A stretch of DNA of 64,000 bases from Uloborus plumipes (Eukaryota; Arthropoda; Arachnida; Araneae; Uloboridae): the NCBI GenBank assembly GCA_038373865.1, contig JAXGGA010000460.1, positions 62,001 through 126,000 of the forward strand. Reading direction: 5' to 3'. Shown here one piece after another: positions 23,490 to 34,823 of the stretch (positions are counted from its first letter, which is position 1; each line of letters opens with the position of its first letter). The translations under genes and the position numbers were made by a program. The notes beneath the pieces are model-generated. The model searched no databases. It saw nothing but the letters and a program-made list of their open reading frames with translations, and was not told the DNA's origin.

Positions 23490-24388
23490 TATTAAAATGT
23501 TTATCTTTCTGTTTTAAAAATGATTTAAACATTCATATAATAAAGATTTCATTATTAAAATAATGTAATTTTTACAATGAGTTCAAACTTATAAGTCTTA
23601 ACAGATTTAACTTAATGTGAAAATGCTTAATTTGATCGAATCTGATCATTGCATTCCTGTAATGGAATTACTCTTAAGAGCTCTTTTCTAATAAAAACGT
23701 GTTTAATTTAAATGGATCTTATTGGCTTTTAATGGACTAAGTAATAACTAAGGAAATCGCATATTAATGCTGACATCAAAAGATGGAAAAACACTTTTTC
23801 TCAAACTTTGAATGAAAAGTCTTCTCGTGAAAATGTTTTTTACAAAATTGTTTTCCAAAAAATGATATTCTCTGTAAATGATATTAGTATATTATTTTTC
23901 GAAAAATTCCTGAAGTATTTAAATTCTATCTATGTGTATCTTATTTAGCATATCCCTATAAATGGAGTCGCAAACTATTTTAATTCAAAATATTCGCATC
24001 TGAAACACGTTGTTAAGTAGAAAAAAAAGCTTAAGTTTAAAAAGAAGGATTTTATTTCTGCTTTTAGGAATACATTTGTGAAATCAGTAATTGCATTATT
24101 TTATTATCTCTAAATTTTCGTTTAATGTAGATTATTCCTTTTCTTATTATTTTTGTTATTGTCATTGCTCTTTAACGCTATGCGTTTTTTAAATTAATGA
24201 ATAAAGTGGAAGAAGATTTTCGCCTTTTTATTAGTAATTTATAACTACCCGAGCGAATAATTGTTGTATACCTGAAATTTTAAGCTTTTGACTCTTTAAA
24301 ATTATCTAAGCATTTTTTTTTTTTTTTTAGCAATGACGAATTGCAATTTATTTTCATTTTCGACCGTAGTTGGTGTTGTATTTTCTTT
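23490..24388. other. AT-rich stretch without recognised feature
   Basis: No gene or repeat is recognised. The stretch ends in a pyrimidine tract (TTTTCTTTTTCAG, ending at about 24394). Confidence 0.5.
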
Positions 24389-24600
24389 TTCAGATTGAGC
24401 CTCGACTAGTTAAAAGGTCGATACTTTACCTCTTCGGAGTTCCATTGGCCACAGCTCGTTTAGGTGGTGCAGGTCCATGGCCTCCGGCTTCCGCTTTCCA
24501 TTTCCATGTCATACATACACAACACACACAAACGCCAGCACACACATATATAAACACACGTTATCACACATTCTTGCACACACTTACATGTATAACAATT
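24389..24600 (+). other. GC-rich block followed by a CA-rich tract; possible retroelement end
   Basis: About 110 bp (24395-24505) is far more GC-rich than its surroundings and is followed by a degenerate ACACAC tract. A splice-acceptor-like TTTTCTTTTTCAG precedes it. The plus frame reads through 24370-24624, but its second half only translates the CA repeat. I consider a dispersed retroelement tail or old exon-like fragment more likely than a real gene. Family not identified. Confidence 0.3.
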
Positions 24601-24616
24601 CAAAATGCCAGCTTAA

Positions 24617-25129
24617 CCCATTAATGCCTGACATTTTTTTCCCCCAAAGATATTTTGTATACTGGTTACAAACAGCGTTTAATGGACAGAAAAAATAATA
24701 AAAAAATATTATGTAAAAAAGTTTTTTTTTTATTAAGGAAAGAAAAATCGTCCCTTGAAAGTTACGATAGACCCCAGAGGGTACATACTCTTTTTACTAT
24801 TTTTTTTCTGCCTACGATATAATATTTAAAAAGACATTTTATAAGAAGAAATAAAACCTGCAATTACCATAAACTGGGAAGCTGGGAATAACTTCGAAAA
24901 CTTAGCTTTTTTTCTTGAGATTGTGAACGATGTTATTTTTGATAAAGATCATATTAAAACTGCTACAGAACACACTTTACAATGATTATGTGCTGCAATG
25001 TATTAATAACAAATTGAAACAATACCAAGATACTAATTGAATACTAATATTTGCTTAAAATGTTCATTTTGTTAAAATTCAGACCCTTTTTTGAACCGTC
25101 ACTAAAAAGGGACGCTAGGCATTAATGGG
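24617..25129. mobile_element. piggyBac-like TTAA MITE, 513 bp
   Basis: The ends CCCATTAATGCCT and AGGCATTAATGGG are perfect inverses, flanked by TTAA at 24613-24616 and 25130-25133. There is no coding. A small imperfect hairpin (GTCACTAAAAAGGGAC) lies just inside the right end. Confidence 0.8.
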
Positions 25130-25586
25130 TTAAATTGTTATTTTTTTCCCTTTTATTTTAACGTAATATATATTTTTCATTCACATTTTAGACAATAAGT
25201 ACCTAAACCAACTGTGTCTATGATTATTTTAGAAGTAGGAATTTAGTTCATAAATGGTCAAGTGAAAACAATTATTGCAATGTTTTTTTCCCCTATGTCT
25301 CGGGGTCATTAGACTTGTTTGTATTAACAAAGCAAAAAAAGCTGTAAAAAATACACTGTAGTTATATTTTGATAACGTAGCAAAATAGTTTCAGCTATTC
25401 AATGCATTGCATTCATACCGCATTGCTCTTAGTTTTATCTAAAAGTATTTTTTTTTCAGTTGAAAATTGAATAAAAGTATTGTCATTAAATATCTAAATT
25501 TTTTTGAGATTAATACAAGGTTAGTCAAATTTTTAGAATTTTCATAGTTTTGCACCTCTAACGGATCATATAAACACTATGTCCCG

Positions 25587-25936
25587 CACTGTAAAAAATG
25601 AATGTTGTTTTTACAGTATAATACAGCTAATTTCATAGTAATAAACTACAAAAAGTTCTAATTTTACAGTGATAAACTGTAAAATAGCTTATTTTACAGT
25701 TTATCACCATGCATTTTAGTTTTAAACTGGAACCTCTGCTGTCAGTATTATACTGTTGTTGTTACAGTATAATACAACTAAATTTTACATCAATAAACCG
25801 TACAATTTTTAACTTTACAGAAAGAAACTGTAAAATTGCTAGTTTTACAGTTTATCACTGTGTATTTTACTGTTTTAAATTGGAACCTCGGTAGCCAGTA
25901 TTATACTATAAAAACAACAGCTCATTTTTTGCAGTG
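25587..25936. repeat. ACTGTAAA palindromic repeat element, copy B
   Basis: The ends are CACTGTAAAAAATGA and TCATTTTTTGCAGTG. It is inverted relative to copies A and C, as the CTGGAACCTCTGCTG word shows. Two internal units and the TTTTACAGT/ACTGTAAAA words are present. Confidence 0.75.
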
Positions 25937-27085
25937 CATCGATTTACAATTTTACACAAATATAAAACGACAAAAACGATTTTCACAAAACTTCTTATAC
26001 ACATACATGTTTTTTTTGCCGATATTAATATATATGTTGAACAATACGTTAAATAGTGAATAATGTGTATGTTAAATGATATGTAGATATTAATAATGCG
26101 TAAAAAATATTCATAGCCTATGGCACTTAATCAGCTAAGCCTAACTTTAGGCATAGCCAAGATATGTTGCTCTTCATCTTTAAGCATGATCTGAAAGTTA
26201 AAGTAAGATGCTTAAGAGATTTGAGTATGAACCAAATAAGCAATTTCCGTTTTAACGTAAATGTCTGAGGTAATTTCCTGCGGATATATGGCCCAATTAG
26301 ACTTAACTGTTCTCTTGAATAATAAGGAGATGAAAGCAAAAGGGGCATCAAATACTCAGTTGATTGTTTGTTTATGCTGAAGTTTTTAAGAAATCGGTTT
26401 ATTAGGTCTGAACGAGATTTATCTTTTTTTTTAGAACTCTTCAATTTTTAGTAATTCTCCGATTTCCCATCTTCAAATAAATATTAATCTTAACGTTTTG
26501 GAAAGATTCATATTAATGCAAGTATATCGTTTTAACTTGGAAAGCATACTTTTTAAAAGAAAATATTTTTGTTTCATACAAAAATAAAGTTTTTGTTTAG
26601 ATAACGTTGATATTAAACTTAATATCTCAACCAGTCCTGTAAATTTCCACCATTAATGAAATTTTACTCGAGCATTTTATATTAAAATAAGTTTTTGTTA
26701 TATTTAATGACATGTTTATAGTAATTGTTTTGAAACTTGTGATATAGAATATTTTATTTACTTAACTTAAAGTCAATGTAGCTCACACTTATTTATTCCC
26801 TAAGCAAATAGAAACATATATAGCAGGTATTTTACTTTGCTTTGGGAAAAATTACAAAAAAAGAGAATGTATGATGTTTTAGACAGATAATTTTTCCGAC
26901 TTTTACCTTAAGAAACGTTTATTATGTTTCAAAGATATTTCAGGAATTCTTTATCCAAATAAAATTTAGGCATTAGATTAGATAACGTCATTATTTTATA
27001 AGTTATCTACTTTTCTTTCTAAAAAAATATGTAAATCGTATATTGAATACATAAAACCTGTATTAATGTGTACTTGTTTAAGTAA
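25937..27085. other. AT-rich stretch with a 105-codon minus-strand frame of unknown status
   Basis: An open frame on the minus strand (26444-26127) is slightly longer than chance would usually give. It has no motif that I recognise and no matching copy in the window. I do not call it a gene. Confidence 0.3.
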
Positions 27086-27276
27086 CCTTTGCACTCGAGA
27101 GGGGACTCTCGCACACCACATAATTTAATGCCACAACACGAGAGGTAGGTCCTTATCAATAAAAGTTTTTTTTATTTGTAACTTTATGTGCGTGATCTTT
27201 TCAAGTTAGAGTTAGGAAATTCACCAGAAACGCTACGGTTTTCCCCGGAAACGGTTCTGACCCTGAGTGCAAAGGG
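27086..27276. mobile_element. Degenerate piggyBac-like MITE, 191 bp
   Basis: The ends CCTTTGCACTC and GAGTGCAAAGGG are inverses. The flanking tetranucleotides GTAA and TTAG look like mutated TTAA. A GAGAG/CTCTC hairpin lies just inside the left end. The parallel with the four better TTAA elements in this window supports the call. Confidence 0.5.
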
Positions 27277-28706
27277 TTAGAAAACTAGATTCTAAAACAT
27301 TCTTTAGATCAAAGTATGCAGTTTATTTCTGTACTAGTGTTATATGAGCTACTCCAAAGTGTCGAAATCTCTCCAACTCAAAGTATACCGGAAAAAAAAA
27401 ACCGCGTAAATTTAATTATTTCTGACCAGAAATAAATCTCTATCATTCGTTATGAGTATGCTCAAATTTAAAAATCGATAAAAAGACGAAAAAAAGAAAA
27501 GACAAGAAAGAACATTTTTTGCTGCTATTTTCACTTTTTTAATCGTTGTGAAAGAAAAAAAAAAAAAACACTTCAAAATATTTCGTTAAAACGCACATAG
27601 CTAAATAAATACAATTGAGCTTGCTTAATGGAATAGCCATTTTGCTACGGAAAATACTCTAATAAGCGGGGCATTCCATTATCTGGGACCAAAATAATAC
27701 ATTTCAGTGGTTTGGTGCATTGAAAATGTATTATTATAAGCGGGATATTCCTTTAACCGATATTCTAATGAGCGAGCTCAACTGTAGTTTATATTTTAAA
27801 GTACAATTAATATATGACGAATGAAAACTCCTCAAATAGAATGATTTATTTATTTCCAAAAAGGAAAAAAAATGTAATGGAACAATAACTTTTCGTCTCA
27901 AAATCGCTGATGTGCACAATAAAAACGTCTGCTTTGTTTGAACTCACTTCACTTCAGTAAGTTAATCAGTCTCCAATACTTTTCCCAAGTATCACAATAA
28001 AAGAACCAACAAGAACAAAAATATTAACGCATGGCGATTTGAAGTAAAGGTAAATTTTAATACAATATAGAACATTAATAACGCAAAAAATCTTGATCAT
28101 TATACCCTTTAAGTTCTTGTTCAAAATATACTGGACTGATTACCCTTAATTACAACGTTCACTGTAATCAATCACTTCATGCGTTATAAACTTAAATATG
28201 CTTGCACAAATTCGTTGTCGCTAGCTTTCTTTTATCAAGTAATGTTCCAACATTAAAGCAAAATCGCCAACGTAAATCATTTGTGTCAAATATCGTCAGA
28301 CCTTTACGCCTTATTAAATAACGCAGCGCCGTAACTGCATTATTCAACAAGTTATGCCGTAATAAAATATGGCATTAATTTTATATGAATTCACCTCCCA
28401 CTACTTGTGTTGAATTATATTTCTGAAAATGTACGCCCTTTTAATGTAAAACTTGAACCCGAAAAGAATAATTTTTAGCACTTTAGTATATTTCATAATT
28501 TATTTAGAATTATCATGTTCATTATTTTCACAGTGGTTACAATGGATTTATTTATAAAAATACGGCAAATTATCTACTTTTCTGGTTTTAATCGTTGTTT
28601 AAATCCATGCATTAAGACACACATTTGATTATTAAAAACTGGTATGTTTTATGTAACGTTAATTGTACTACTTTCACCCTAAGTATTTTAGTTAAATTGT
28701 TTTAAT
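27277..28706. other. Gene-free stretch, with a complex block at 28090-28420
   Basis: No coding is supported. The block at 28090-28420 is non-repetitive. It contains several Hox/Cdx-like words (TTTACGCC, GCCGTAATAAAA, GGCATTAATTTTA) and may be conserved regulatory DNA. The rest is AT-rich with A-runs near 27396 and 27558. Confidence 0.3.
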
Positions 28707-28708
28707 TA

Positions 28709-28935
28709 CCGTAAATCAGGGTTACTTGGACCCAGAAGAGGGCTACTTGAGCCCACAGTAAAATGATAAAATCTGGGTTTGGTACTAGCGTTAGAGACTG
28801 CAGAGGGCTTCTACCTAGTGGAGAAACGAGGAACTACGTGCAAGTCTTCAACTAGTAGGTACCAAACCTGGATTTTATCATTTTATTGTAGTGGGCTCAA
28901 GTAACCCCTTGGGTCCAAGTAATCCTGATTTACGG
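28709..28935. mobile_element. 227-bp TA-flanked MITE
   Basis: The ends CCGTAAATCAGG and CCTGATTTACGG are perfect inverses flanked by TA (28707-28708, 28936-28937). The inverted repeats extend about 90 bp inward and carry TTACTTGGACCC and CTACTTGAGCCC words. There is no coding. It sits 10 bp from ACTGTAAA copy C. Confidence 0.82.
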
Positions 28936-28945
28936 TACAAGTAAT

Positions 28946-29344
28946 CACTGCAAAAAATGAACTGTTGTTTCTACAGCATAATACTGGCAGCTGAGATTCC
29001 AGTTTAAAACTAAAATGTACAGTAATAAACTGTAAATCATACAAATTCAGTTTCTTACTGTGAAGTTAGAAATTTACAGTTTCTTACTGTTAAGTTAGAA
29101 ATTTTACAGTTTATTGCCGTAAAATTTAGCTATATTATACTGTAAAAAACAACAGTATAATGCTGGCAGCAGAGGTTCTAGTTTAAAACTGTAAAATGGG
29201 CAGTAACAAATAGTAGAATTAGCAGTTTTACAGTTTAATATTGAAACAGTAGAAATTTTACAGTTTATTACGATAAAATTGGCAATTTTTAGTTTATTAA
29301 AGTAGCTGTGTTATACTGTCAAAACAACAATCATTTTTTACAGT
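28946..29344. repeat. ACTGTAAA palindromic repeat element, copy C
   Basis: It starts CACTGCAAAAAATGA and ends TCATTTTTTACAGT. It has two internal units with the GCAGCAGAGGTTC word and many ACAGTTTATT words, as in copy A. Confidence 0.75.
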
Positions 29345-29946
29345 AATGATTTTTTTCTAAAAAATATTTTTTTTATTATCAGAAACAATTTCTTTCATAA
29401 AACTGAAGTGGCATATTTCGAGTGGCATATAACATTCGAAACTAAGTTAAAAGCGAAATTGTGTCACCGCTTTACATTAGTTATTGAAACAGAAAATATG
29501 AAATTATTACCAAAACCTCTAAGACTTGAATTTACGGGATGAACTAGTCAGCAAACAGTTTTGATGATTGCTATAATAGGGACTTATATTACTCTATTCT
29601 GTGAGTTCTTGTATACCCGCGCTTACATAAACTATTACTGTTGTTGTCATAAGATTTCGTGATACTACTTGTTTTTTTCTTTCACATTTCATTTTTACCA
29701 GGAGGGTTCTGAACAATTGTATTTTTTTTTTCAAATTCAATAATCAAGCAGGTGTACTATTTTGAAAAGAGCTCCGCAGAAGAGGCAAAATGGAGAAAGC
29801 TGTAAAGAAATCAAATAACTGTATCCATGTCCATGTCCAATAACTACGTTTCTCATATAACAATGAAAAGGCTTTGTCTTTATTAGTACTCTTTACCTTT
29901 ATAAATAACTCAGTAGATATTGCCTTCTTTAATCATAGAAAATTAA
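29345..29946. other. AT-rich stretch without recognised feature
   Basis: No gene, repeat or palindrome is recognised. Confidence 0.45.
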
Positions 29947-30852
29947 AATTTCCTTAAAAAAATCACTATTTATGCAAGTGACAAATGCGTCAAAAGTTAT
30001 GAATGAATTATTGTAAATTAGCTAAAAAAAATAGGCATTCAATTAAAGTACATTTTTGTATTATATTCAGTATTTTCAAAAAGTAAAAAGATTTATTTAT
30101 TTATTTTACTTTATTTTTTTAATCCCATCTTTAAGACTTCCAGAGTGATCATCCCTACTACTTCTTGGATGATATTTTAGTGCTTTCATCCGATAGATGA
30201 ACAGTCAGGAATAGAATGGTTTAAATAACTACACGTTTAATAATAAAGTAAATTTTCCTTAAAAAAATCACTATTTATGCAAGTAACAAATACGTCAAAA
30301 GTTATGAATGAATTATAGTAAATTAGTAAAAAAAAATAGGAATTCAATTGAAGTACATTTCAGTATTATATTCAGCATTTTCAAAAAGTAAAAAGGTCTA
30401 TTTATTATTATTATTTTTTTTTTAATCCGGTCTTTAAGACTTCCAGAGTGATCATCCCCTACTACTTTTTGGATGATATTTTAGTGCTTTCATCCGATAG
30501 ATAAACAAACAGGGATAGGATGATTTAAATAACTACACGTTTAATAATAAATTAAATTTTAATTAAAAAAATCACTATTTATGCAAGTAACAAATACGTC
30601 AAAAGTTATGAATGAATTATAGTAAATTAGTAAAAAAAATAGGCATTCAATTGAAGTACATTTCTGTATTATATTCAGCATTTTCAAAAAGTAAAAAGGT
30701 TTATTTATTTATTTTATTTTTTTTTTTTTAATCCGATCTTTAAGACTTCCAGAGTGATCATCCCCTACTACTTTTTGGATGATATTTTAGTGCTTTCATC
30801 CGATAGATGAACAATCAGGAATATGATAGTTTAAATAACTACACGTTTAATA
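29947..30852 (+). repeat. Three-copy tandem repeat, unit about 305 bp
   Basis: Three head-to-tail copies start near 29951, 30256 and 30560. Each contains AAAAAAATCACTATTTATGC near the start, CTTTAAGACTTCCAGAGTGA in the middle and a TAACTACACGTTTAATA end. The copies are very similar, differing by substitutions and A/T-run length, so the amplification is fairly recent. There is no coding. Confidence 0.92.
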
Positions 30853-31199
30853 AACTCCGTTGCTTACTATATAATTATTAACTAAGAAAAGATGTACCAT
30901 ATAGCAAGTCACCCTGTAACGTTATTTGTTAGCGATATATAAAAGAGCATATTTACGAATAAAAAAAGAAGTAAAACGTTCATTCAAGGTTTTTGAACAC
31001 GTTTTATAGCTTAACCTGGACAGTGGTGTATTTTCAGATTTCGGGACCAATCGCAATGCATTTTGGACTAGCCCTTATAAATGAACACACCCTGTGAAAA
31101 TATGTTAATTCCCCCCTTTTAATATATTTTAGGGGCCCCTTGCAGTTGCAGCATCTGTTGCAAAGTAAATTCTCCTCCGTACCTGAAGAAGTTTTAAGC
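30853..31199. other. AT-rich stretch without recognised feature
   Basis: No gene or repeat is recognised. Confidence 0.45.
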
Positions 31200-31726
31200 A
31201 AATACTCACCTCAATCTATCTATCCATATATATATATATATACATATATTAATGGATGTATGTAGATTTGTATATATGTATGCTTGTATGTTTGTTCGTT
31301 ATATAAATCCAGTTTCGTCAGATTTTCAGCAAACTTGGCATAGAGGTTCCTTGATGCACTAGAATTCACTAAGGTGGGGTATTAAAATTTTGTAAAAAAT
31401 CTAAAAAGCTCAAAACTCCAATTGCTTGTCACATAATGGCCATTTTCTTTCAATTTTGAATATATAGAGTAATAGAGATAAGCCTTTAAGCACACAAATT
31501 GACAACAGTTAACACATTTAAATATGAGTATTTTCCAACAAAGGTTACGATTAACAACGAATTATCACTTTAAGGCTCACCTATTTCGTTCATGTTCTAA
31601 TTACCATGGAACAATGGCACAAATATTGTATGATGCAGAAAAATTAGAGGTTCCCGCAGATATTTAATTCTAAATTTTTCCAGCATTTTTAATAAGCACC
31701 CGGGAAACGCCGGCTAATAAGCTAGT
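31200..31726 (+). mobile_element. Lep1-like non-autonomous Helitron-type element
   Basis: The layout is a (TA)n/(GTAT)n tract at 31219-31290, then TTGTTCGTTATA, then a CAGCAAACTTGGCATAGAGG segment. It ends CCCGGGAAACGCCGG followed by AAGCTAGT (to 31726). A microsatellite-bearing start and a GC hairpin plus CTAGT end match Lep1-type elements of arthropods. The 5' limit is uncertain. There is no coding. Confidence 0.6.
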
Positions 31727-33535
31727 AATATATACAAATTATTGTTGTAAACTGAATTAATTTGAGTTTCATAAAATGCTTCCGCAGGATGTAAACTATT
31801 TTTTTCGTGCATAAAATGAACCCAGTTTCTAAATATTTCTGATGCAAACCAACCCAACTTACACTTTGTATTTCAGTCATATTATATATTAATTAAAAGT
31901 TTCTATGTATATCAAATGCAAAGCCAGATAGAGTCCTGACCTGATAGAGTCTATGCAAAATAAATTTTTAAGACCATCTAGAATCTGATGCTGCCATCTA
32001 GTTAGCGTAAGTGTAATAATTTCTCAAGTTTTGCGCATGAACATTAAATACATTAGCCTCAAGTAAAACCTTCAGAGAAGAAAACTTCCTTGAAAACTGG
32101 TTAGCACGATTTTAAGTATTATAAAGTAATTAAATTGGTTAATTGGAATTGAAAATTTAATCCAATGTCATTTTCTTTTTCAAATGATGTTTATAACACA
32201 ACATTAATGTTAGTGGTAAAATACAAGAAATTACGCAATAATTTCAACTTTTAGACTGATGTATAAAGAACATTGGCTACTGCATCTTCCCCACTAAAAT
32301 TTTACATTAAACTGGAAACATTAAAAAGGGAGATTAACTCATGTATATTTCTTCTGCTTCTTCTTTTTCTTTCTTGAGGCGCTGGTGGCAACTAACTTAT
32401 TATACCAAATTCTTTAAGTTTTAAAGCAACCTTTGCTAATCCAAAACAAGATCTATTAGCTAGATATTTGTACGATGTTTATCATAATAATGTGCAAAGT
32501 AAAAGCTTATTAAGTTTAATTAACTAGTAAAACTAGTCAATTAAACTTAGTTATAAAACTTAATAATCCTTCACAATGTTTGCTGAGCTCTTGTGGTTTA
32601 CCCAAAGTCATAGCCAGTATGAAGTTTACGGAGTTCATCTTCACCCCCTTTAGCTCTACAAAAATTCCTCAAAAATATTTTTTTCATTATTATTATTAAA
32701 ATTGCTGTTCCTTCTCTCATTCTTTTCTGTAGTACAATAGGATAGTTTTCATCCAGTTTAAAATGGCTAAGGTCTATGGTAGTTTTGTAATGAACACAGA
32801 AATCGTATTTAGTGGTATCAGAATGTAGAAATTTTAAGGGAATTCAAAAAAAGACGTAATCCCAAAAATACATTATGGCTATGGTTTGGATTTAACTATT
32901 CGTGTAGCATTTACTCAGAATAAAAAGCAACGATCATGGTCAAAATTGTGATTTGAAAACATGTAACGTAACTATTCATTATGACTGAATTCTATTTCAT
33001 ATAGTACTAAATTAACTGACTAAAGAGAGGGAAAAAATATTTTTACTTGCCTTATTATCGTTATTACTTTTACTTTTTTGAAACAAATTAACAACTTTAT
33101 TTTTGTGGACTCCGGAATGGCGCGTTAAGTGCCATCCGCTATCACTTCTTCAACTACTACTAATAACATATCGCTTACTAAAAAGCTAATTGTTTTACTT
33201 AAAAATTTGTATCAACATAATATTTTTTAAAATTTATCTATAGTTACACTCAGTTAATTCCAGTTTCTTCTTCTCTTTCTTTTTAAATTCCGATACAAAA
33301 AGGAGAGGTCATATTTTTGAGGCGTCTATATATGTGTGTGTCTGTCCGTGTCGTTATATTTCCTAAACAGATGGATTAAATTGAAAAGTTTTTGGTTGAA
33401 AAGTGATTTGATCGAACGTTTTCTTAGCTAGGCAACGTGTTTGTAGAGCTTTTATTATCGGAGACATTAATTAAAATCCAAATGAGCATTCTTTCACGAT
33501 TTTAGTACTGAACAATTATTCCCGCTATAAAAAAA
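31727..33535. other. Gene-free stretch
   Basis: No gene is supported. A CTCF-like core lies at 31990-32001. A short inverted pair (ACTAGTAAAACTAGT-type) lies near 32520. Near 33325-33430, TATGTGTGTGTCTGTCCGTG and an AACAGATGGATTAAATTG segment recall Lep1-type interiors, so an old fragment may be present. Confidence 0.4.
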
Positions 33536-34821
33536 CTGTAAAATGGGGTAAATCGGTACACTTTTCAGCTTTGATTGTAAATAAAGTAATTAAAATATTT
33601 TTTTTTTAATTTGATTTTTTGGGTAAGAACTTCGGTTTTGCTTTGCTTTTGATATTCCAAGCAAAGACATAACAGTTTGAACAGTTATTACTTATATATG
33701 TAGATATATTTTGGGGTGTTCCGAATCACCCCGCTGATAAGGGTCAATCGGAACACCTGTTAAAATTTTTATTTTTTTCAATTTAACCTGTAGTAGGACT
33801 TAAAAACATGAGTAATATTGGTGGGGGAGAGTAAGAACAGATAGTTATTGTCAAATAAAAGTTTATTTCTATACCAGTAAGCGTTTATGATTCGTCAAAA
33901 TTGAAAATAATTTTGAACTTATAAAAAATTAAAATTAATTTTAAGAAATGCTTTTGAATTGAAATACAAAGATTTAACATAAATTGAAGTCACTCATGTC
34001 GTCCACAAATATGTACTTGTCTTTAAAACAAGTAGTTGTGGCTTGGCTTAAGTTTTTTCATAACATCTTCTAGTATGAATGCTGCCTTTTCTTTAGTTTC
34101 TTGAAATGTCTGGGCTTCGGGGATTGTCCTGTAAGATTTTCCCACTTATTCATCACTCTCTGTGTGCTGGACTTATGTTACATAAAGTCTGAATGACTTT
34201 CCCCCATGTATTTTAAGTAAAAAGAAATCTCCTGAAGCAAAAATCTTTTTTAATGGTCAACTTTATGTCATCTTAAGATCTAGTTGCTCAAGAGAAGGGA
34301 TATACAGTACTAGATCCATGTCCTTGTCTTGACTAGAAGAATTGGGGTTAGAATCTTGATTTTTCAAACAGTTTCCTTTAAATAAATTTGAATTGGAACA
34401 ACAGAACAAAGTGTTCCGATTCACCCCGCAAATAACTATCGTATGACATTATGAATAATTTTTCATTTTTGTGCCACAATTAAAATATATTGTCTCTTCC
34501 GATGTGGTACTCTGTTGCTCATATGATGAAAAAATACTACTCTTAGATTTGGAATATAGAGGGGTCTGTATTTACATACAAAGTTTTGCAGACTATGAAA
34601 ACTTGATGTTTTTTATCATTCCATTTGCAACCTTGCATAGAGGCCAATAGTGTTGCCAGAATAACAAAAATATTTTTTTCCTACTTCTTATAATATTGCC
34701 TTTCTAAAAAAAAAATTAACTGTCGAAAATACCCGACGGTATATTTATGAAGAATTTATTTGTATGATCAGGAAGTTTTGTTCCGAATCACCCCGCTGTT
34801 CCTATACGCCCCATTTTACGG
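33536..34821. mobile_element. 1.29-kb TIR element with repeated GTTCCGAATCACCCC motifs
   Basis: The left end CTGTAAAATGGGG and right end CCCCATTTTACGG are inverses. TA flanks the right end; the left has AA, probably mutated. GTTCCGAATCACCCCGC-type words occur near 33718, 34408 and 34780, and inverted near 33748. The minus strand of 34090-34530 has broken coding-like sequence shared with 6777-7143. The superfamily is unclear; TA flanks would fit Tc1/mariner or a related group. Confidence 0.7.
34090..34530 (-). pseudogene. Broken coding-like relic inside the TIR element
   Basis: On the minus strand the translation keeps FKGNCLKNQ, NPNSS and a later ILEDVMKKLKPSHNYLF segment, but with stop codons and frameshifts. 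It is homologous to the plus strand of 6777-7143. The protein family is not recognised; a transposase or accessory protein of the element is possible. Confidence 0.45.
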
Positions 34822-34823
34822 TA

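Noticed and set aside
26127..26444. 105-codon minus-strand frame
   Set aside because: No recognisable motif, no homologous copy in the window, and not unusual enough in length for 64 kb of AT-rich DNA. Kept only as a note.
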